Shown here: piece after piece, positions 1 to 9,766 of the stretch | Layout of the letters: every line of letters starts with the position of its first letter | How positions within the stretch are numbered: position 1 is the stretch's first letter | Assembly (NCBI GenBank): GCA_029976065.1 | Contig: JARKNV010000002.1 | Location: 1 to 64,000 of the forward strand | Source: Selenomonadales bacterium | GTDB lineage: Bacteria; Bacillota; Negativicutes; Sporomusales; UBA7701 | DNA length: 64,000 bases | Reading direction: 5' to 3' | Made by a program: the position numbers and the translations under genes | Notes under the pieces: generated by a model | What the model saw: the letters and a program-made list of their open reading frames with translations, nothing else | Databases searched by the model: none | What the model was told of the DNA's origin: nothing

Positions 1-757
<757 letters not shown>

Positions 758-761
<4 letters not shown>

Positions 762-1663
762 GCTACCGCCTCCTTGCGGTGGGATTTGACGAGGTAGACG
801 AAGACGTCTTCCAGCGAGGGGGCGATGACGGCCGGGTTGTAGGCCGCGAGCCGACCGGCCTGCCCGGGGGCGGCGAGGATGTGGAGGCTGGCGCCGAAGG
901 GGTAGACGTCGAGGAAGGGGTCGTCGCCGCCTTCAAGCTCGGCCAGCAGGGCCATCGGCTCGGGGGTGGGGATGGCGAGCAGCGTGCCAGGGAGGCTTTG
1001 CTTGAGGTTGGTGGGGGTGTCGCTGGTAAGCAGGCCGCCCTCGGAGATGAAGCCGATTTCGTCGCAGTGCTCGGCTTCGTCCATGAAGTGAGTGGTGACC
1101 ATGATGGTGGTGCCTTGGCGGGACAGGTCGTAGATGATGTCCCAGAAGAGGCGGCGGGATTTGGGGTCGACGCCGCCGGTGGGTTCGTCGAGGAAGAGAA
1201 TGGGCGGGTTGTGGAGGATGGAGCAGCCGAGGGCCAGCCGCTGCTTCCAGCCGCCGGAGAGGTTGACGGCCAGCTCGTGCCGGCGCTTCTCCAGGCCGGC
1301 CAGGGCCAGCATGGCGGCGATCCGCTCCTTTTCGACGGCCGGCGGCAGGCTGTACATGCCGGCGTAGAAGGCGAGGTTCTCGGCGACGGTCATGTCGTCG
1401 TACAGGCTGAATTTCTGGGACATGTAGCCGATCTTGTGCTTGATGGCCTCGCTGTCGGCGGCGATGTCGAGGCCGAGCACGCGGCCGCCGCCGGCGGAGG
1501 GGGCGAGGAGGCCGCAGAGCATGCGGATGGTGGTGGATTTGCCGGAGCCGTTGGGGCCGAGGAAGCCGTAGATGCTGCCCTGGCGGATGCTGAGGGTGAC
1601 GTTGTCGACGGCGGTGAAGGCGCCGAAGCGACGGGTGAGGCCGTTGAGTTCGACGGCGTACAT
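758..1663 (-). CDS. ABC transporter ATP-binding protein (first YbhF-like half)
   Basis: Cytoplasmic ATPase of 301 residues that powers the neighbouring permease. It has a Walker A (GPNGSGKST, near residue 37), the signature LSGGWKQR, a Walker B followed by the catalytic Glu (ILFLDEP) and the switch His (TTHFMDEAEHC). The C-terminal 70 residues form the regulatory extension common in drug-efflux ATPases. In E. coli YbhF two such ATPase domains are fused; here they are two adjacent genes (this one and 1665-2564). It sits in a tight operon, with one base between it and the upstream ATPase gene and a 4-base overlap with the permease. Confidence 0.93.
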
Positions 1664-1664
1664 G

Positions 1665-2564
1665 TCAGGCCACCTCGCTTGCCAGGGCGACGAAGACGTC
1701 CTCGAGGGTGGGTGGGACTTCGGCGAGGGCGGTTACCGGGACGCCGGCGCCGTCCAGGGCGGCGCGGACGGTTGCCGCGGCTGCGTCGGCGTCGGCGGCG
1801 ACGAGGTGGTATTTGTCGCCGAAGGGGTTGATATCTATGAGCTGGCTGCCGGCCAGCAGCTGTTTGACGTTTTTCGCCGGGGTGGCGAGCTCCAGCACCT
1901 TGTGGGGGTAGGCGGCGCGCAGGCCGCGGGGCGAGTCGCAGGCGACGATGCGGCCGTTGTGCATGAAGGCTACGCGGGTGCAGAGCTCGGCTTCGTCCAT
2001 GTAGGGGGTGGAGACGAAGACGGTGGTGCCTTCTTTGTTGAGGTTGTAGAGCATTCGCCAGAATTCGCGGCGCGAGACGGGGTCGACGCCGGTGGTGGGC
2101 TCGTCGAGGAAGTAGAGCCGCGGTTTGTGCATGAGGCCGGCGGCGAGGGCGAGTTTTTGCTTCATGCCGCCGGAGAGGTTGTCGGCCAGGCGGTCCTTGA
2201 AGGGCAGGAGGTTGGTGAAGGCAAGGATGGCGGTGGCGCGGGCTTCGATTTCGGCGTCGCCCTGGCCGTAGAGGGAGCCGAGGACGCGGATGTTTTCCAT
2301 GACGGTGAGGTCGCCGTAGAGGCTGAATTTCTGCGGGACATAGCCGAGTTTGTCCTTGACGGCCTCGGGGTTGGCCGCCCCCATGACGCTGAGGCTGCCG
2401 GCGGTGGGGGCGAGGATGCCGCAGAGCATGCGGATGACGGTCGTTTTGCCGGCGCCGTCCGGGCCGACGAGGCCGAAGATTTCGCCGGGGGCGACGTTCA
2501 GGGTGACGCCGTCGACGGCGATGGTGGCGCCGTAATGCTTGCGGATGTTTTCGAGGGCGATCAT
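1665..2564 (-). CDS. ABC transporter ATP-binding protein (second YbhF-like half)
   Basis: ATPase of 299 residues with Walker A (GPDGAGKTT), signature LSGGMKQK, Walker B (YFLDEPTTGVD) and an H-loop position in which the usual His is replaced (VFVSTPYMDEAELC, Pro where His is normal). The start MIALENIRKHYG was chosen because its ATG overlaps the stop of the HlyD gene (ATGA, 2561-2564); the open frame upstream of it is out of context. The missing switch His suggests this half may be a degenerate ATP site, as in asymmetric two-ATPase transporters. It is probably paired with the 758-1663 product. Confidence 0.92.
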   Translation of the reverse strand: MIALENIRKHYGATIAVDGVTLNVAPGEIFGLVGPDGAGKTTVIRMLCGILAPTAGSLSVMGAANPEAVKDKLGYVPQKFSLYGDLTVMENIRVLGSLYGQGDAEIEARATAILAFTNLLPFKDRLADNLSGGMKQKLALAAGLMHKPRLYFLDEPTTGVDPVSRREFWRMLYNLNKEGTTVFVSTPYMDEAELCTRVAFMHNGRIVACDSPRGLRAAYPHKVLELATPAKNVKQLLAGSQLIDINPFGDKYHLVAADADAAAATVRAALDGAGVPVTALAEVPPTLEDVFVALASEVA

Positions 2565-3541
2565 TTTATGACCACGTCCGCGGGCATGCCGGGTTTGAGA
2601 ATGCCTTCGGCGTTGTCGACCCTGACCTTGACGGCGAAGACGAGGTTGGCCCGTTCGCGCTGGGTGATGCTCTGGCGGGGGGTGAATTCGGCGTTTTGGC
2701 TGATTTCCTTGATGGTGCCGGCAAAGGTGCGGCCGGGGAAGGAATCGACCTTGACGGACACGGCCTGGCCGACCTTGATGAGGCCGAGCTGGGTGGAGGA
2801 GATGTAGACCTTGACCCAGCAATCGTTCATGTCGCCGACGGTGGCTAGGGCCGAGCCGGGGTTGATGTATTCGCCGTTCTCGAAGTTCTTGGTGAGGACG
2901 GTGCCGTTGATCGGGCTGGCGACGACGGTGTCGGCCACCTGGGTGCGGCTGGCGTCGACGACGGCTTGCGATCTTTGGACCTCAAGGCGCTGGGCTTCGA
3001 TGACGTCGGGGCGGTTGCCTTCCTCGACGAGACTTTGGCGGGAGCGGACGGCGACGAGATTGCTTTGGGCGACGTCGTAGCTGGACTGGGCGGCATCGAG
3101 CTGCTGGGTGGAGATGGCGCCGTTTTTGTGGAGGGAGCGGTAGCGGTCAAGGTCGGTTTTGGCCTTGTCGTAGACCGCCTGGGCGGAGGCGAAGTTGGCG
3201 GCCGCTTCGCTGCGCTCCTGACTGCGGGCACCTTTCTCGAGGTCGTCGAGTTGGATCTTGGCCTTGACGAGGGCCGATTCGTCGCGAAGCAGCTGGGCTT
3301 CGAGGTCGGGACGGGATATGCGGGCGACGACCTGGCCGGCCTTGACGGTGTCGCCTGCTTCGATTTTGAGTTCGCCTAGGTAGCCGTTGACCTTGGGCAT
3401 GATGTCGGCGCGGGTGACTTCGATGGTGCCGGTGGCGGTGATGCCGTCTTCGCGGGCCATGTAGAGCTTGTAGCCGGCGATGGCGGCGAGGGCGAGGAAG
3501 ATGACGGCGCCGACGGCGATAAGACGCTTATTCATGGTCAT
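2561..3541 (-). CDS. HlyD/EmrA-type membrane fusion protein, YbhG-like
   Basis: Periplasmic adaptor of 326 residues. One N-terminal membrane anchor (RLIAVGAVIFLALAAIAGYKLY) is followed by the first half of a biotinyl-lipoyl-like domain (VNGYLGELKIEAGDTVKAGQ). A long alpha-helical hairpin of roughly 110 residues with Gln/Ala/Glu-rich heptads comes next, then the second lipoyl half and a beta-barrel (GTIKEISQNAEFTPRQSITQRER). It would link the inner-membrane ABC transporter to an outer-membrane channel, which implies a diderm envelope. It overlaps the TetR gene by 14 bases and the downstream ATPase gene by 4. Confidence 0.93.
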   Translation of the reverse strand: MTMNKRLIAVGAVIFLALAAIAGYKLYMAREDGITATGTIEVTRADIMPKVNGYLGELKIEAGDTVKAGQVVARISRPDLEAQLLRDESALVKAKIQLDDLEKGARSQERSEAAANFASAQAVYDKAKTDLDRYRSLHKNGAISTQQLDAAQSSYDVAQSNLVAVRSRQSLVEEGNRPDVIEAQRLEVQRSQAVVDASRTQVADTVVASPINGTVLTKNFENGEYINPGSALATVGDMNDCWVKVYISSTQLGLIKVGQAVSVKVDSFPGRTFAGTIKEISQNAEFTPRQSITQRERANLVFAVKVRVDNAEGILKPGMPADVVIK

Positions 3542-4133
3542 TCCTCCTGATGCCGTTTAGATAGATGGCGAATGCCTGGTTCACGTACCGCTCGTCGGAG
3601 AATTCCCCGATGGGCAGGAGTTGGCGGGCCAGAGGCTTGGCGATGAAGTAGAAGTTGAGGATGCCGGCGAGCGAGATGACGGCGAAGCCGATGTCGAGGC
3701 CGGGCCGGAAGTCGCCGGCGGCGACGCCTTCCTCGAGCGACTGGTGGAGGAAATGGAAGATGCGCGGGATGTATTTTTTGACGACCGCTTCGAAGGCGGC
3801 GGTGGGACTGGTCAGTTCGCTGTGCACGAAACGCAGCAAGTAGGGACGCTGGTGGTGGACGCCGGCGACGAGCGAGGTGTAAAGGGTTAGGCGCTCGACC
3901 GGCGGCAGGGAGGGCATGGCCCCGATGTTCTCCAGCGCTGCGGCGATGGGCTCGAACTGGTACTCGAGCACGGCATGGTAGAGCCCCTCCTTGCCGCCGA
4001 AATGGTAGGAGACGGCAGCGACGTTGGCGCCGGCCGCATGGGCCAGTTCGCGCACCGACACGCCGGCGAGGCCTTTGTCGGCGAACAGGGGGGTGGCGGT
4101 CTCGATCAGTTTGGTGCGGGTATCTTTTTCCAT
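3528..4133 (-). CDS. TetR/AcrR-family repressor, CecR (YbiH)-like
   Basis: Regulator of 201 residues. The N-terminal helix-turn-helix is at about residues 10-55 (LFADKGLAGVSVRELAHAAGANVAAVSYHFGGKEGLY), and the C-terminal ligand-binding domain is of the type found in CecR/YbiH, the regulator that precedes ybhGFSR in E. coli. It is the first gene of the efflux operon. A perfect 8-bp-arm palindrome at 4161-4178 lies just downstream of its -10 box, so autorepression is likely. The inducing ligand cannot be read from the sequence. Confidence 0.9.
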   Translation of the reverse strand: MEKDTRTKLIETATPLFADKGLAGVSVRELAHAAGANVAAVSYHFGGKEGLYHAVLEYQFEPIAAALENIGAMPSLPPVERLTLYTSLVAGVHHQRPYLLRFVHSELTSPTAAFEAVVKKYIPRIFHFLHQSLEEGVAAGDFRPGLDIGFAVISLAGILNFYFIAKPLARQLLPIGEFSDERYVNQAFAIYLNGIRRNDHE

Positions 4134-4160
4134 ATCGTCACCTCACAAGCAAACGATTGT

Positions 4161-4207
4161 TTAAAACATTTGTTTTAAAAATAGCATGATGAGGGCGTGT
4201 CTGTCAA
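4161..4207 (-). promoter_or_regulatory. Promoter and palindromic operator of the efflux operon
   Basis: On the minus strand a TTGACA box (4207-4202) is 18 bases from TATTTT (4183-4178). Immediately downstream is the perfect inverted repeat TTAAAACA-TT-TGTTTTAA (4161-4178), followed by the weaker palindrome AAACGATTGTTT (4151-4162). The position over the transcription start fits binding by the TetR-family protein encoded next. Confidence 0.72.
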
Positions 4208-4415
4208 GATATCTATGCTAATTAATGGGAAAATATATTGGCGGAATTTTCGCCGGGGAACAGGCGCCCGCCGGCGGACTGCCGGCAGGTGGGCGGGAGG
4301 CGGCGATGGGTAGGCAGGGGAAGGAGGCGGAGGCAGGTGGCAGGGCGGGCGACGGAGAAGATGGACAGGAGGCGGACAAGGTCTGCGGAGATTTCTCGTT
4401 AATAAGGAGCGCATT

Positions 4416-5165
4416 ATGTGTCTGATCGCCTTTGCATACCAAGCACATCCCCGTTACCGGCTCGTGGTGGCCGCCAACCGGGACGAGTTTTACCGCCGGC
4501 CGACGGCTGCGGCCGGCTTTTGGCCCGAGTGCCCCGGGCTGCTGGCCGGACGTGATCTGGAGCAGGGCGGGGCGTGGCTGGGGGTGACCGGCGACGGCAG
4601 GTTCGCGGCCCTGACCAATTACCGCGATCCGGCGGCCAACAAGCCCGATGCCCGGTCGCGCGGCGCGCTGGTCCGCGATTTTCTCTGCGGCGGCCGGGAG
4701 GCCCGCGCGTACCTGGAGGGCATCCGCGCGGCCCAGGGGGAGTACAACGGTTTCAACCTGCTGGCGGGGGACGCCGGCGGGCTGTGGTATTATTCGAACC
4801 GCACGGATGTTGTCGCGGCGGTGGCGCCGGGCATCCACGGGCTGAGCAACCACCTGCTCGACACGCCGTGGCCGAAGGTGGCGAAGGCCAAGGCGGGGCT
4901 GGCCGCCTGCCTGGCCGGGCCGGAGGATGCGCTCGCCGCCGGGCTGTTCGCGCTGTTGGCCGACGACGCGCCGGCGCCGGATGGCGCGCTGCCCGACACG
5001 GGGGTTGGGCTGGCGTGGGAGCGGCTGCTGTCGCCGGTGTTCATCGCCGGCGAGGATTACGGCACCCGCTCGTCGACGGTGGTGCTGGCGGGCGGCGGCG
5101 GGGCGTGGTTTGCGGAGAGGAACTGGCCGGGAGGGGCGGAGCGCGTATTTAATGTCGGCCGTTGA
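4416..5165 (+). CDS. TANGO2/NRDE-family protein (DUF833)
   Basis: Protein of 249 residues that starts with MCLIAFAYQAHPRYRL and carries the family-defining NRDE motif (AANRDEFY, near residue 23) and GGTWLG-like GGAWLGVTGDGRFAALTNYR. The N-terminal Cys directly after Met is shared with Ntn-hydrolase-like TANGO2 proteins. Members have been tied to haem trafficking or acyl-lipid homeostasis; the bacterial role is not settled. An AAGGAG site at 4403 precedes the ATG. It is transcribed away from the efflux operon and appears to be a single gene. Confidence 0.9.
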   Translation: MCLIAFAYQAHPRYRLVVAANRDEFYRRPTAAAGFWPECPGLLAGRDLEQGGAWLGVTGDGRFAALTNYRDPAANKPDARSRGALVRDFLCGGREARAYLEGIRAAQGEYNGFNLLAGDAGGLWYYSNRTDVVAAVAPGIHGLSNHLLDTPWPKVAKAKAGLAACLAGPEDALAAGLFALLADDAPAPDGALPDTGVGLAWERLLSPVFIAGEDYGTRSSTVVLAGGGGAWFAERNWPGGAERVFNVGR

Positions 5166-5375
5166 TAAACGGACCGAAGTTTTTCCCCGGCGCGGGCGAA
5201 TTGTTTTGCGGCGGCGGCACAAGCTAAAACGGTAACGGCGAATGCCGGCTTACGGGGAAAAATGCCGCCAGCGAAGCGCCGGAAGGCGCTCTGTGGGTCG
5301 AAATATGTCAGAAGGAGCGCCGGACGGCGGCGACGAATAATGTCGTTAGGATATATTTCCAAGGAGGCAAGAAAG

Positions 5376-6563
5376 ATGGCTTTTAAAGTGAAGGATAATA
5401 TCACCTGGGTGGGCAAGATCGACTGGGAGCTCCGCCGCTTCCACGGCGAGGAATTCCATACCCAGCGGGGTTCGAGCTATAACTCCTATCTGGTCAGGGA
5501 CGAGAAGACGGTGCTGATCGATACCGTCTGGGCGCCGTTCGCCAAGGAGTTCGTCGCCAGTCTCAAGCGGGAGATCGACCTGAAGCAGATCGATTATATC
5601 GTCGCCCTGCACGGCGAGGTCGACCACAGCGGCGCGCTGACCGAGCTGATGCGGGAGATTCCCGGCACGCCGATTTACTGCACGGCCAACGCGGTGAAGT
5701 CGATCAAGGGGCAGTATCATCAGGACTGGGATTTCCGCACGGTGAAGACGGGCGACAAGCTCAGCCTGGGCGCGAAGGAGCTGGTGTTCATCGAGGCGCC
5801 GATGCTGCATTGGCCGGACACCATGTTCGGCTACCTGACGGGCGACGCGGTGCTGTTCAGCAATGACGCTTTCGGCCAGCACTACGCGTCGGAGAAGATG
5901 TTCAACGATCTTGTGGACCAGGCTGAGCTTTATCAGGAGGCGCTGAAGTATTACGCCAACATTCTCACGCCGTTCAGCAAGCTGGTGGACAGGAAGATCA
6001 AAGAAGTGGTAGGCCTGAATCTGCCTGTGGCGATGATCGCCCCCAGCCACGGGATTATCTGGCGGGACAACCCGCTGCAGATTGTGGAGACGTACGCGAA
6101 GTGGGCGGCCGACTACCAGGAGGATCAGATAACGATCATTTACGATACGATGTGGAACGGGACCCGCCGCATGGCCGAGGCGATCGCCCAGGGCATCCGC
6201 GAGGCCGACGCCAAGGTGACGGTGAAGCTTTACAATTCGGCCCGCGCCGACAAGACCGGCATCATCGGCGAGGTGTTCAAATCGAAAGCCATCGTGGTCG
6301 GTTCGCCGACGGTCAACAAAGGGGTGCTGTCGTCGGTGGCGGGCATTATGGAGGAGATCAAGGGCCTGGGGTTCAAAAACAAGAAGGCGGCGGCGTTCGG
6401 CGCGTACGGCTGGAGCGGCGAGGCGATCAAGCTTATCGGCGAGGAGCTGCAGAAGGGCGGCTTCACGCTGGTGAACGACGGCCTGCGCGAGTTCTGGTAC
6501 CCGGGCGAGGAAGAGATCGCCAACTGCGTGCGGTTCGGCCGCGAGTTCGTAGGACAAGTGTAG
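5376..6563 (+). CDS. fprA: Flavodiiron protein (FprA-type A flavoprotein)
   Basis: Cytoplasmic oxygen and/or nitric oxide reductase of 395 residues. An N-terminal metallo-beta-lactamase-like domain carries the diiron ligands (LHGEVDHSGAL, HxExDH). A C-terminal flavodoxin domain (ITIIYDTMWNGTRRMAEAIAQGI, near residue 256) binds FMN. There is no C-terminal rubredoxin extension, so this is the short class that needs a separate rubredoxin or other donor. The start MAFKVKDNITWVG was chosen because of the AAGGAGG at 5361. The gene fits an anaerobe that detoxifies oxygen. Confidence 0.95.
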   Translation: MAFKVKDNITWVGKIDWELRRFHGEEFHTQRGSSYNSYLVRDEKTVLIDTVWAPFAKEFVASLKREIDLKQIDYIVALHGEVDHSGALTELMREIPGTPIYCTANAVKSIKGQYHQDWDFRTVKTGDKLSLGAKELVFIEAPMLHWPDTMFGYLTGDAVLFSNDAFGQHYASEKMFNDLVDQAELYQEALKYYANILTPFSKLVDRKIKEVVGLNLPVAMIAPSHGIIWRDNPLQIVETYAKWAADYQEDQITIIYDTMWNGTRRMAEAIAQGIREADAKVTVKLYNSARADKTGIIGEVFKSKAIVVGSPTVNKGVLSSVAGIMEEIKGLGFKNKKAAAFGAYGWSGEAIKLIGEELQKGGFTLVNDGLREFWYPGEEEIANCVRFGREFVGQV

Positions 6564-6621
6564 CGGCCGGGGCCTTCCGGGGCGCGGGTTGGCCGCCGGC
6601 CGGGCAACGGGAAATTTCCGC

Positions 6622-6753
6622 TTGCACTTTCGGAGGATTGTGTTAAAATCATAGCTGTATGTTTCTTGGGTATTTGACAAGGAACCCGACTTGAGCCGGG
6701 CACGATGGGCGGGAGCCGGGTTCTTTGATCTGCGGAAATTGCGTATTTCCGCA
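6622..6753 (+). promoter_or_regulatory. Promoter and double-hairpin leader before the fold-III decarboxylase
   Basis: TTGCAC (6622-6627) is 16 bases from an extended -10 TGTTAAAAT (TAAAAT 6644-6649). The transcribed leader contains a hairpin made by GGAACCCG / CGGGTTCT around 6681-6723 and a second with 9-bp perfect arms (TGCGGAAAT / ATTTCCGCA, 6731-6753). Neither is followed by a T run, so they are not plain terminators. The leader may regulate the gene; I recognise no riboswitch class. Confidence 0.55.
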
Positions 6754-6781
6754 CGGACCAGAAAGGGCGGGGTGATTTGAT

Positions 6782-7930
6782 ATGCAATCCTTTTTTAAGC
6801 TTACCCGGCCGGCGACCGAAGCGCTGGCGGAAAAGCACGGCACGCCGCTGTTGGTTTTGTCGCTCGACCAGGTGCGGGCCAACTACCGTTTTCTTGCCGA
6901 ACATCTGCCCGGGGTGAAGGTCCATTACGCCGTCAAGGCCAACCCGGATAGACGCCTGGTGGCGGCGCTGGCCGACATGGGCTCATGCTTCGATGCCGCC
7001 TCGGACGGGGAGATGCTCGATCTGGCGGCGATGGGCGTAGCCCCCGGCCGCATCATATACGCCAACCCGATCAAGACGGCCGGCGGCCTGGCGGTGGCCA
7101 AGCGCACCGGCGTGAACAGGTTCACGTTCGACAGCGAGCACGAGATCGGCCGGATCGCCAGAGCCGTCCCCGGCGGTACGGTGCTGCTGAGAATCCGGGT
7201 GGAGAACCCGCAGGCGCTGGTCGACCTCAACAAGAAGTTCGGCGCGCCGCCCGAGGACGCCCTTCGCCTGCTCAGGCTGGCCCGCGAGCAAGGGCTGGAC
7301 GTGGCGGGGCTGTGTTTTCACGTAGGCAGCCAGTCGACGAGCGCCAAAGCTTACACCGACGCGATCGGCGTTTGCCGGCGGCTGGGCGAGGCGGCGGCGG
7401 CCGACGGGTTCAAACTGCGGTTTCTCGATATCGGCGGCGGGTTCCCCATCCCCACGCCGCAGGAGGACGTGGATGTGGCGGCTATGCTGGCCGAGATCCG
7501 TGCGGCGCTGGCGGTATCGTTCCCGGATACCGAGATCTGGTGCGAGCCGGGCCGCTTCATTTGCGGTACGGCGGTAAATCTCGTCACCCGGGTTATCGGC
7601 ATTCAGACCCGCAACAGCCAGCAGTGGTATTTTCTCGATGAGGGACTGTACGGGACCTTTTCGGGGGTGATTTTCGACCACTGGGATTTCGCGCTGGAGA
7701 CGTTCCGCGAGGGCAAGCAGATTGCCGCCACTTTCGCCGGACCGAGCTGCGATTCGTTCGACGTGATGTTCCGCGATAAGCTTACGGTGCCGCTGGCGGT
7801 GGACGACCTCATCCTGGTGCCGAACTGCGGGGCGTACACTTCGGCGTCGGCGACGACCTTCAACGGCTTCGCGAAGGCCAATATCGTCATTTGGGAAGAG
7901 GTCCGCGACGAGCTGGCGGCGAAGGTGTGA
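6782..7930 (+). CDS. Lysine/ornithine (or diaminopimelate-type) decarboxylase, PLP fold type III
   Basis: PLP enzyme of 382 residues that decarboxylates a basic amino acid to a diamine. The PLP-binding lysine is in VHYAVKANPD (near residue 48), followed by FDAASDGEM, the HVGSQS loop, the glycine-rich DIGGGFP phosphate loop, CEPGRF and the C-terminal CDSFDVMF motif with the catalytic Cys that comes from the partner subunit. It is shorter than most LysA proteins and resembles eukaryotic-type ODC and the dual lysine/ornithine decarboxylase of Selenomonas. Substrate choice cannot be fixed by eye. It is a single gene between its own promoter and a terminator. Confidence 0.88.
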   Translation: MQSFFKLTRPATEALAEKHGTPLLVLSLDQVRANYRFLAEHLPGVKVHYAVKANPDRRLVAALADMGSCFDAASDGEMLDLAAMGVAPGRIIYANPIKTAGGLAVAKRTGVNRFTFDSEHEIGRIARAVPGGTVLLRIRVENPQALVDLNKKFGAPPEDALRLLRLAREQGLDVAGLCFHVGSQSTSAKAYTDAIGVCRRLGEAAAADGFKLRFLDIGGGFPIPTPQEDVDVAAMLAEIRAALAVSFPDTEIWCEPGRFICGTAVNLVTRVIGIQTRNSQQWYFLDEGLYGTFSGVIFDHWDFALETFREGKQIAATFAGPSCDSFDVMFRDKLTVPLAVDDLILVPNCGAYTSASATTFNGFAKANIVIWEEVRDELAAKV

Positions 7931-7942
7931 CAACAAAGCAGG

Positions 7943-7974
7943 AAAAAGGTTGGACAATCAGCCCAACCTTTTTT
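7943..7974 (+). terminator. Rho-independent terminator
   Basis: AAAAAGGTTGG and CCAACCTTTTTT arms flank a 9-base loop. It follows the decarboxylase stop directly. Confidence 0.9.
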
Positions 7975-8066
7975 GTCGTCGCGGCGGAACTTGTCGGGAG
8001 CTGTCATGCAGTTGTCATAATTTCCCCTTATTATGAAACCAAAGCCATGAAAGGGGAATTACGACA

Positions 8067-8534
8067 ATGAAAAAACTGACGGCACTGGTTATCATGGTTT
8101 CGCTTCTCGTCTTCGGCAGCAGCTATGCGTTCGCCTGGGCGCCCCAGGTCCAGGGCGAGCCGTACGAGTTCCGGCCCGGCGACAGCCGGGGGGTGTTCGT
8201 GTGGCGGGACGGCGACGGTTTCCATGTGCGCACGACGACCCGGGGCCAGGGACACGTTTTCAGCGGCGTGATCCGCACCGACGGGCAGTTCCGCAATGTC
8301 CGCGACGCGGGCGAGGAGGGGCAGGACTTTCACCGCCTCAATTTCCACCACGACACGATTGCTTTCCGCTTTGAGACCAGGGGCGGCGTGGACGGTCTGG
8401 ATTTCAAGGTCAAGGGGGGCGACCGACTGACGCTGGATTTGTTCATGGATGGGCACCGGATCGCGGCCCGGGAGATTTATGTGGGCCGGCGGGGCTGGCA
8501 TCCCGGCAGCAGCGAGTTTACCCTCAGGCGGTAA
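8067..8534 (+). CDS. Small exported protein of unknown function
   Basis: Predicted secreted protein of 155 residues. A signal peptide (MKKLTALVIMVSLLVFGSSYAFA) is followed by a beta-rich domain with alternating charged and aromatic residues (FVWRDGDGFHVRTTTRGQGHVFSGVIRTDG). I recognise no family. A good Shine-Dalgarno (AAAGGGG) precedes the ATG. It is followed closely by the corA leader, so the two may be co-transcribed. Confidence 0.75.
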   Translation: MKKLTALVIMVSLLVFGSSYAFAWAPQVQGEPYEFRPGDSRGVFVWRDGDGFHVRTTTRGQGHVFSGVIRTDGQFRNVRDAGEEGQDFHRLNFHHDTIAFRFETRGGVDGLDFKVKGGDRLTLDLFMDGHRIAAREIYVGRRGWHPGSSEFTLRR

Positions 8535-8597
8535 AAATCCCCTGCCGCGAAAAGGAGTCGGCCCGGCGGAGCAGAATATATCGGTAGCACCGGTATA

Positions 8598-8620
8598 GGG
8601 CGGACGGATTGCGTCCGCCC
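8598..8620 (+). promoter_or_regulatory. Hairpin upstream of corA
   Basis: GGGCGGACG and CGTCCGCCC form a perfect 9-bp stem with a 5-base loop, 24 bases before the corA start and without a T run. It could be an mRNA-processing or attenuation structure. It is much too short to be an M-box magnesium riboswitch. Confidence 0.45.
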
Positions 8621-8643
8621 GCCGCGAGGAGGCTGATGAGTCC

Positions 8644-9699
8644 GTGAAGAAGCACAGTATCGCCGGCAAGGCAGGGATGCCGCCGGAGTCGCTCGTCCAT
8701 GTCGGCCGCGATTACGGCCGGGCCGCCAAGGTGACGGTGCTGAATTACGACGCCGCCGGCACCCGGGAGCGGGCCGCGGACGATATCGCGGCGCTGGCGG
8801 GGTACCGCGCGGGTGATACCGTGACGTGGATCAGCGTGGAAGGGCTGCAGAACGTCGGCCTGATCGAGAAGATCGGCGCGGCGTTCGCGATCCATCCGCT
8901 GGTGCTGGAGGATATTCTCAATACCCATCAGCGGCCCAAGCAGGAGGATTACGGCGATTACCTTTATATAGTGCTGGGCGCGTTCGTGCTCGAACCGGAC
9001 GGGACGCTGGCCGGCGAGCAGGTAAGCCTGATCGTCGGCGAGGGGTATGTGCTCTCTTTCCAGGAGAGCGGCCGGGAGCTTTTCAAGGCGGTCCGGGAGA
9101 GAATCAACGGCGGCAAGGGACGTATCCGGCGCGAAGGGGCCGATTACCTGGCTTATTCGCTGATCGACACGCTTGTCGACAATTATTTCGTGGTTCTTGA
9201 AGACCTGGGGGAACGGCTGGAGGATCTGGAGGATAATCTGGTGACCAGGCCGAGGCAGGAAACGCTGCAGGATATCCATTTTCTCAAGCGGGAGATGCTT
9301 TTTTTCCGCAAGGCGCTATGGCCGCTGCGCGAGGTTGTCGGCGTGCTGAGCCGCGGCGAGTCGCCGCTGATAAAAGAGGGAACGCTGCCGTATATCCGCG
9401 ACGCCTACGACCACACCATCCAGGTTATCGATACGCTGGAAACGTACCGCGATATTCTGTCCGGCATGCTGGATATTTATCTTTCGAGCATCAGCAACCG
9501 GCTGAACGAGATCATGAAAGTGCTGACGATCATCTCGACGATTTTTATCCCGCTGACCTTCCTCGCCGGGGTTTACGGGATGAATTTCCGGTATATGCCC
9601 GAGCTGGAGTGGGAGTACGGGTATCCGGCGCTGTGGGCGGTAATGGTTATCGTGGCGGCGGTGATGCTCCGCTTTTTTCGCAAGCGCAAGTGGTTATAA
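8644..9699 (+). CDS. corA: CorA-family magnesium/cobalt transporter
   Basis: Divalent cation channel of 351 residues. A long N-terminal cytoplasmic funnel is followed by two C-terminal membrane segments; the first ends in the diagnostic YGMNF (GMN selectivity motif, near residue 315). The C terminus ends in a basic tail (FFRKRKWL). The GTG start at 8644 follows GAGGAGG; an upstream ATG at 8637 is closer to that site but out of frame. It probably forms a pentamer in the inner membrane. Confidence 0.94.
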   Translation: MKKHSIAGKAGMPPESLVHVGRDYGRAAKVTVLNYDAAGTRERAADDIAALAGYRAGDTVTWISVEGLQNVGLIEKIGAAFAIHPLVLEDILNTHQRPKQEDYGDYLYIVLGAFVLEPDGTLAGEQVSLIVGEGYVLSFQESGRELFKAVRERINGGKGRIRREGADYLAYSLIDTLVDNYFVVLEDLGERLEDLEDNLVTRPRQETLQDIHFLKREMLFFRKALWPLREVVGVLSRGESPLIKEGTLPYIRDAYDHTIQVIDTLETYRDILSGMLDIYLSSISNRLNEIMKVLTIISTIFIPLTFLAGVYGMNFRYMPELEWEYGYPALWAVMVIVAAVMLRFFRKRKWL

Positions 9700-9727
9700 A
9701 AGTGGTTATAAAAAAGGAAGTTTGTGG

Positions 9728-9751
9728 GACGGCCTGCGGGCCGTCTTTTTT
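9728..9751 (+). terminator. Rho-independent terminator of corA
   Basis: GACGGCC / GGGCCGTC arms around a TGC loop, followed by six T residues. Confidence 0.88.
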
Positions 9752-9766
9752 GATTAGGGGAAAAGG

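Noticed and set aside
779-2807. Long plus-strand open frames opposite the ABC ATPase genes
   Set aside because: Low-complexity Gly/Val/Asp-rich translations caused by high GC; the minus-strand frames carry all ATPase motifs.
8535-8643. M-box magnesium riboswitch before corA
   Set aside because: Only a simple 9-bp hairpin in about 110 bases; the M-box needs a much longer three-helix structure.
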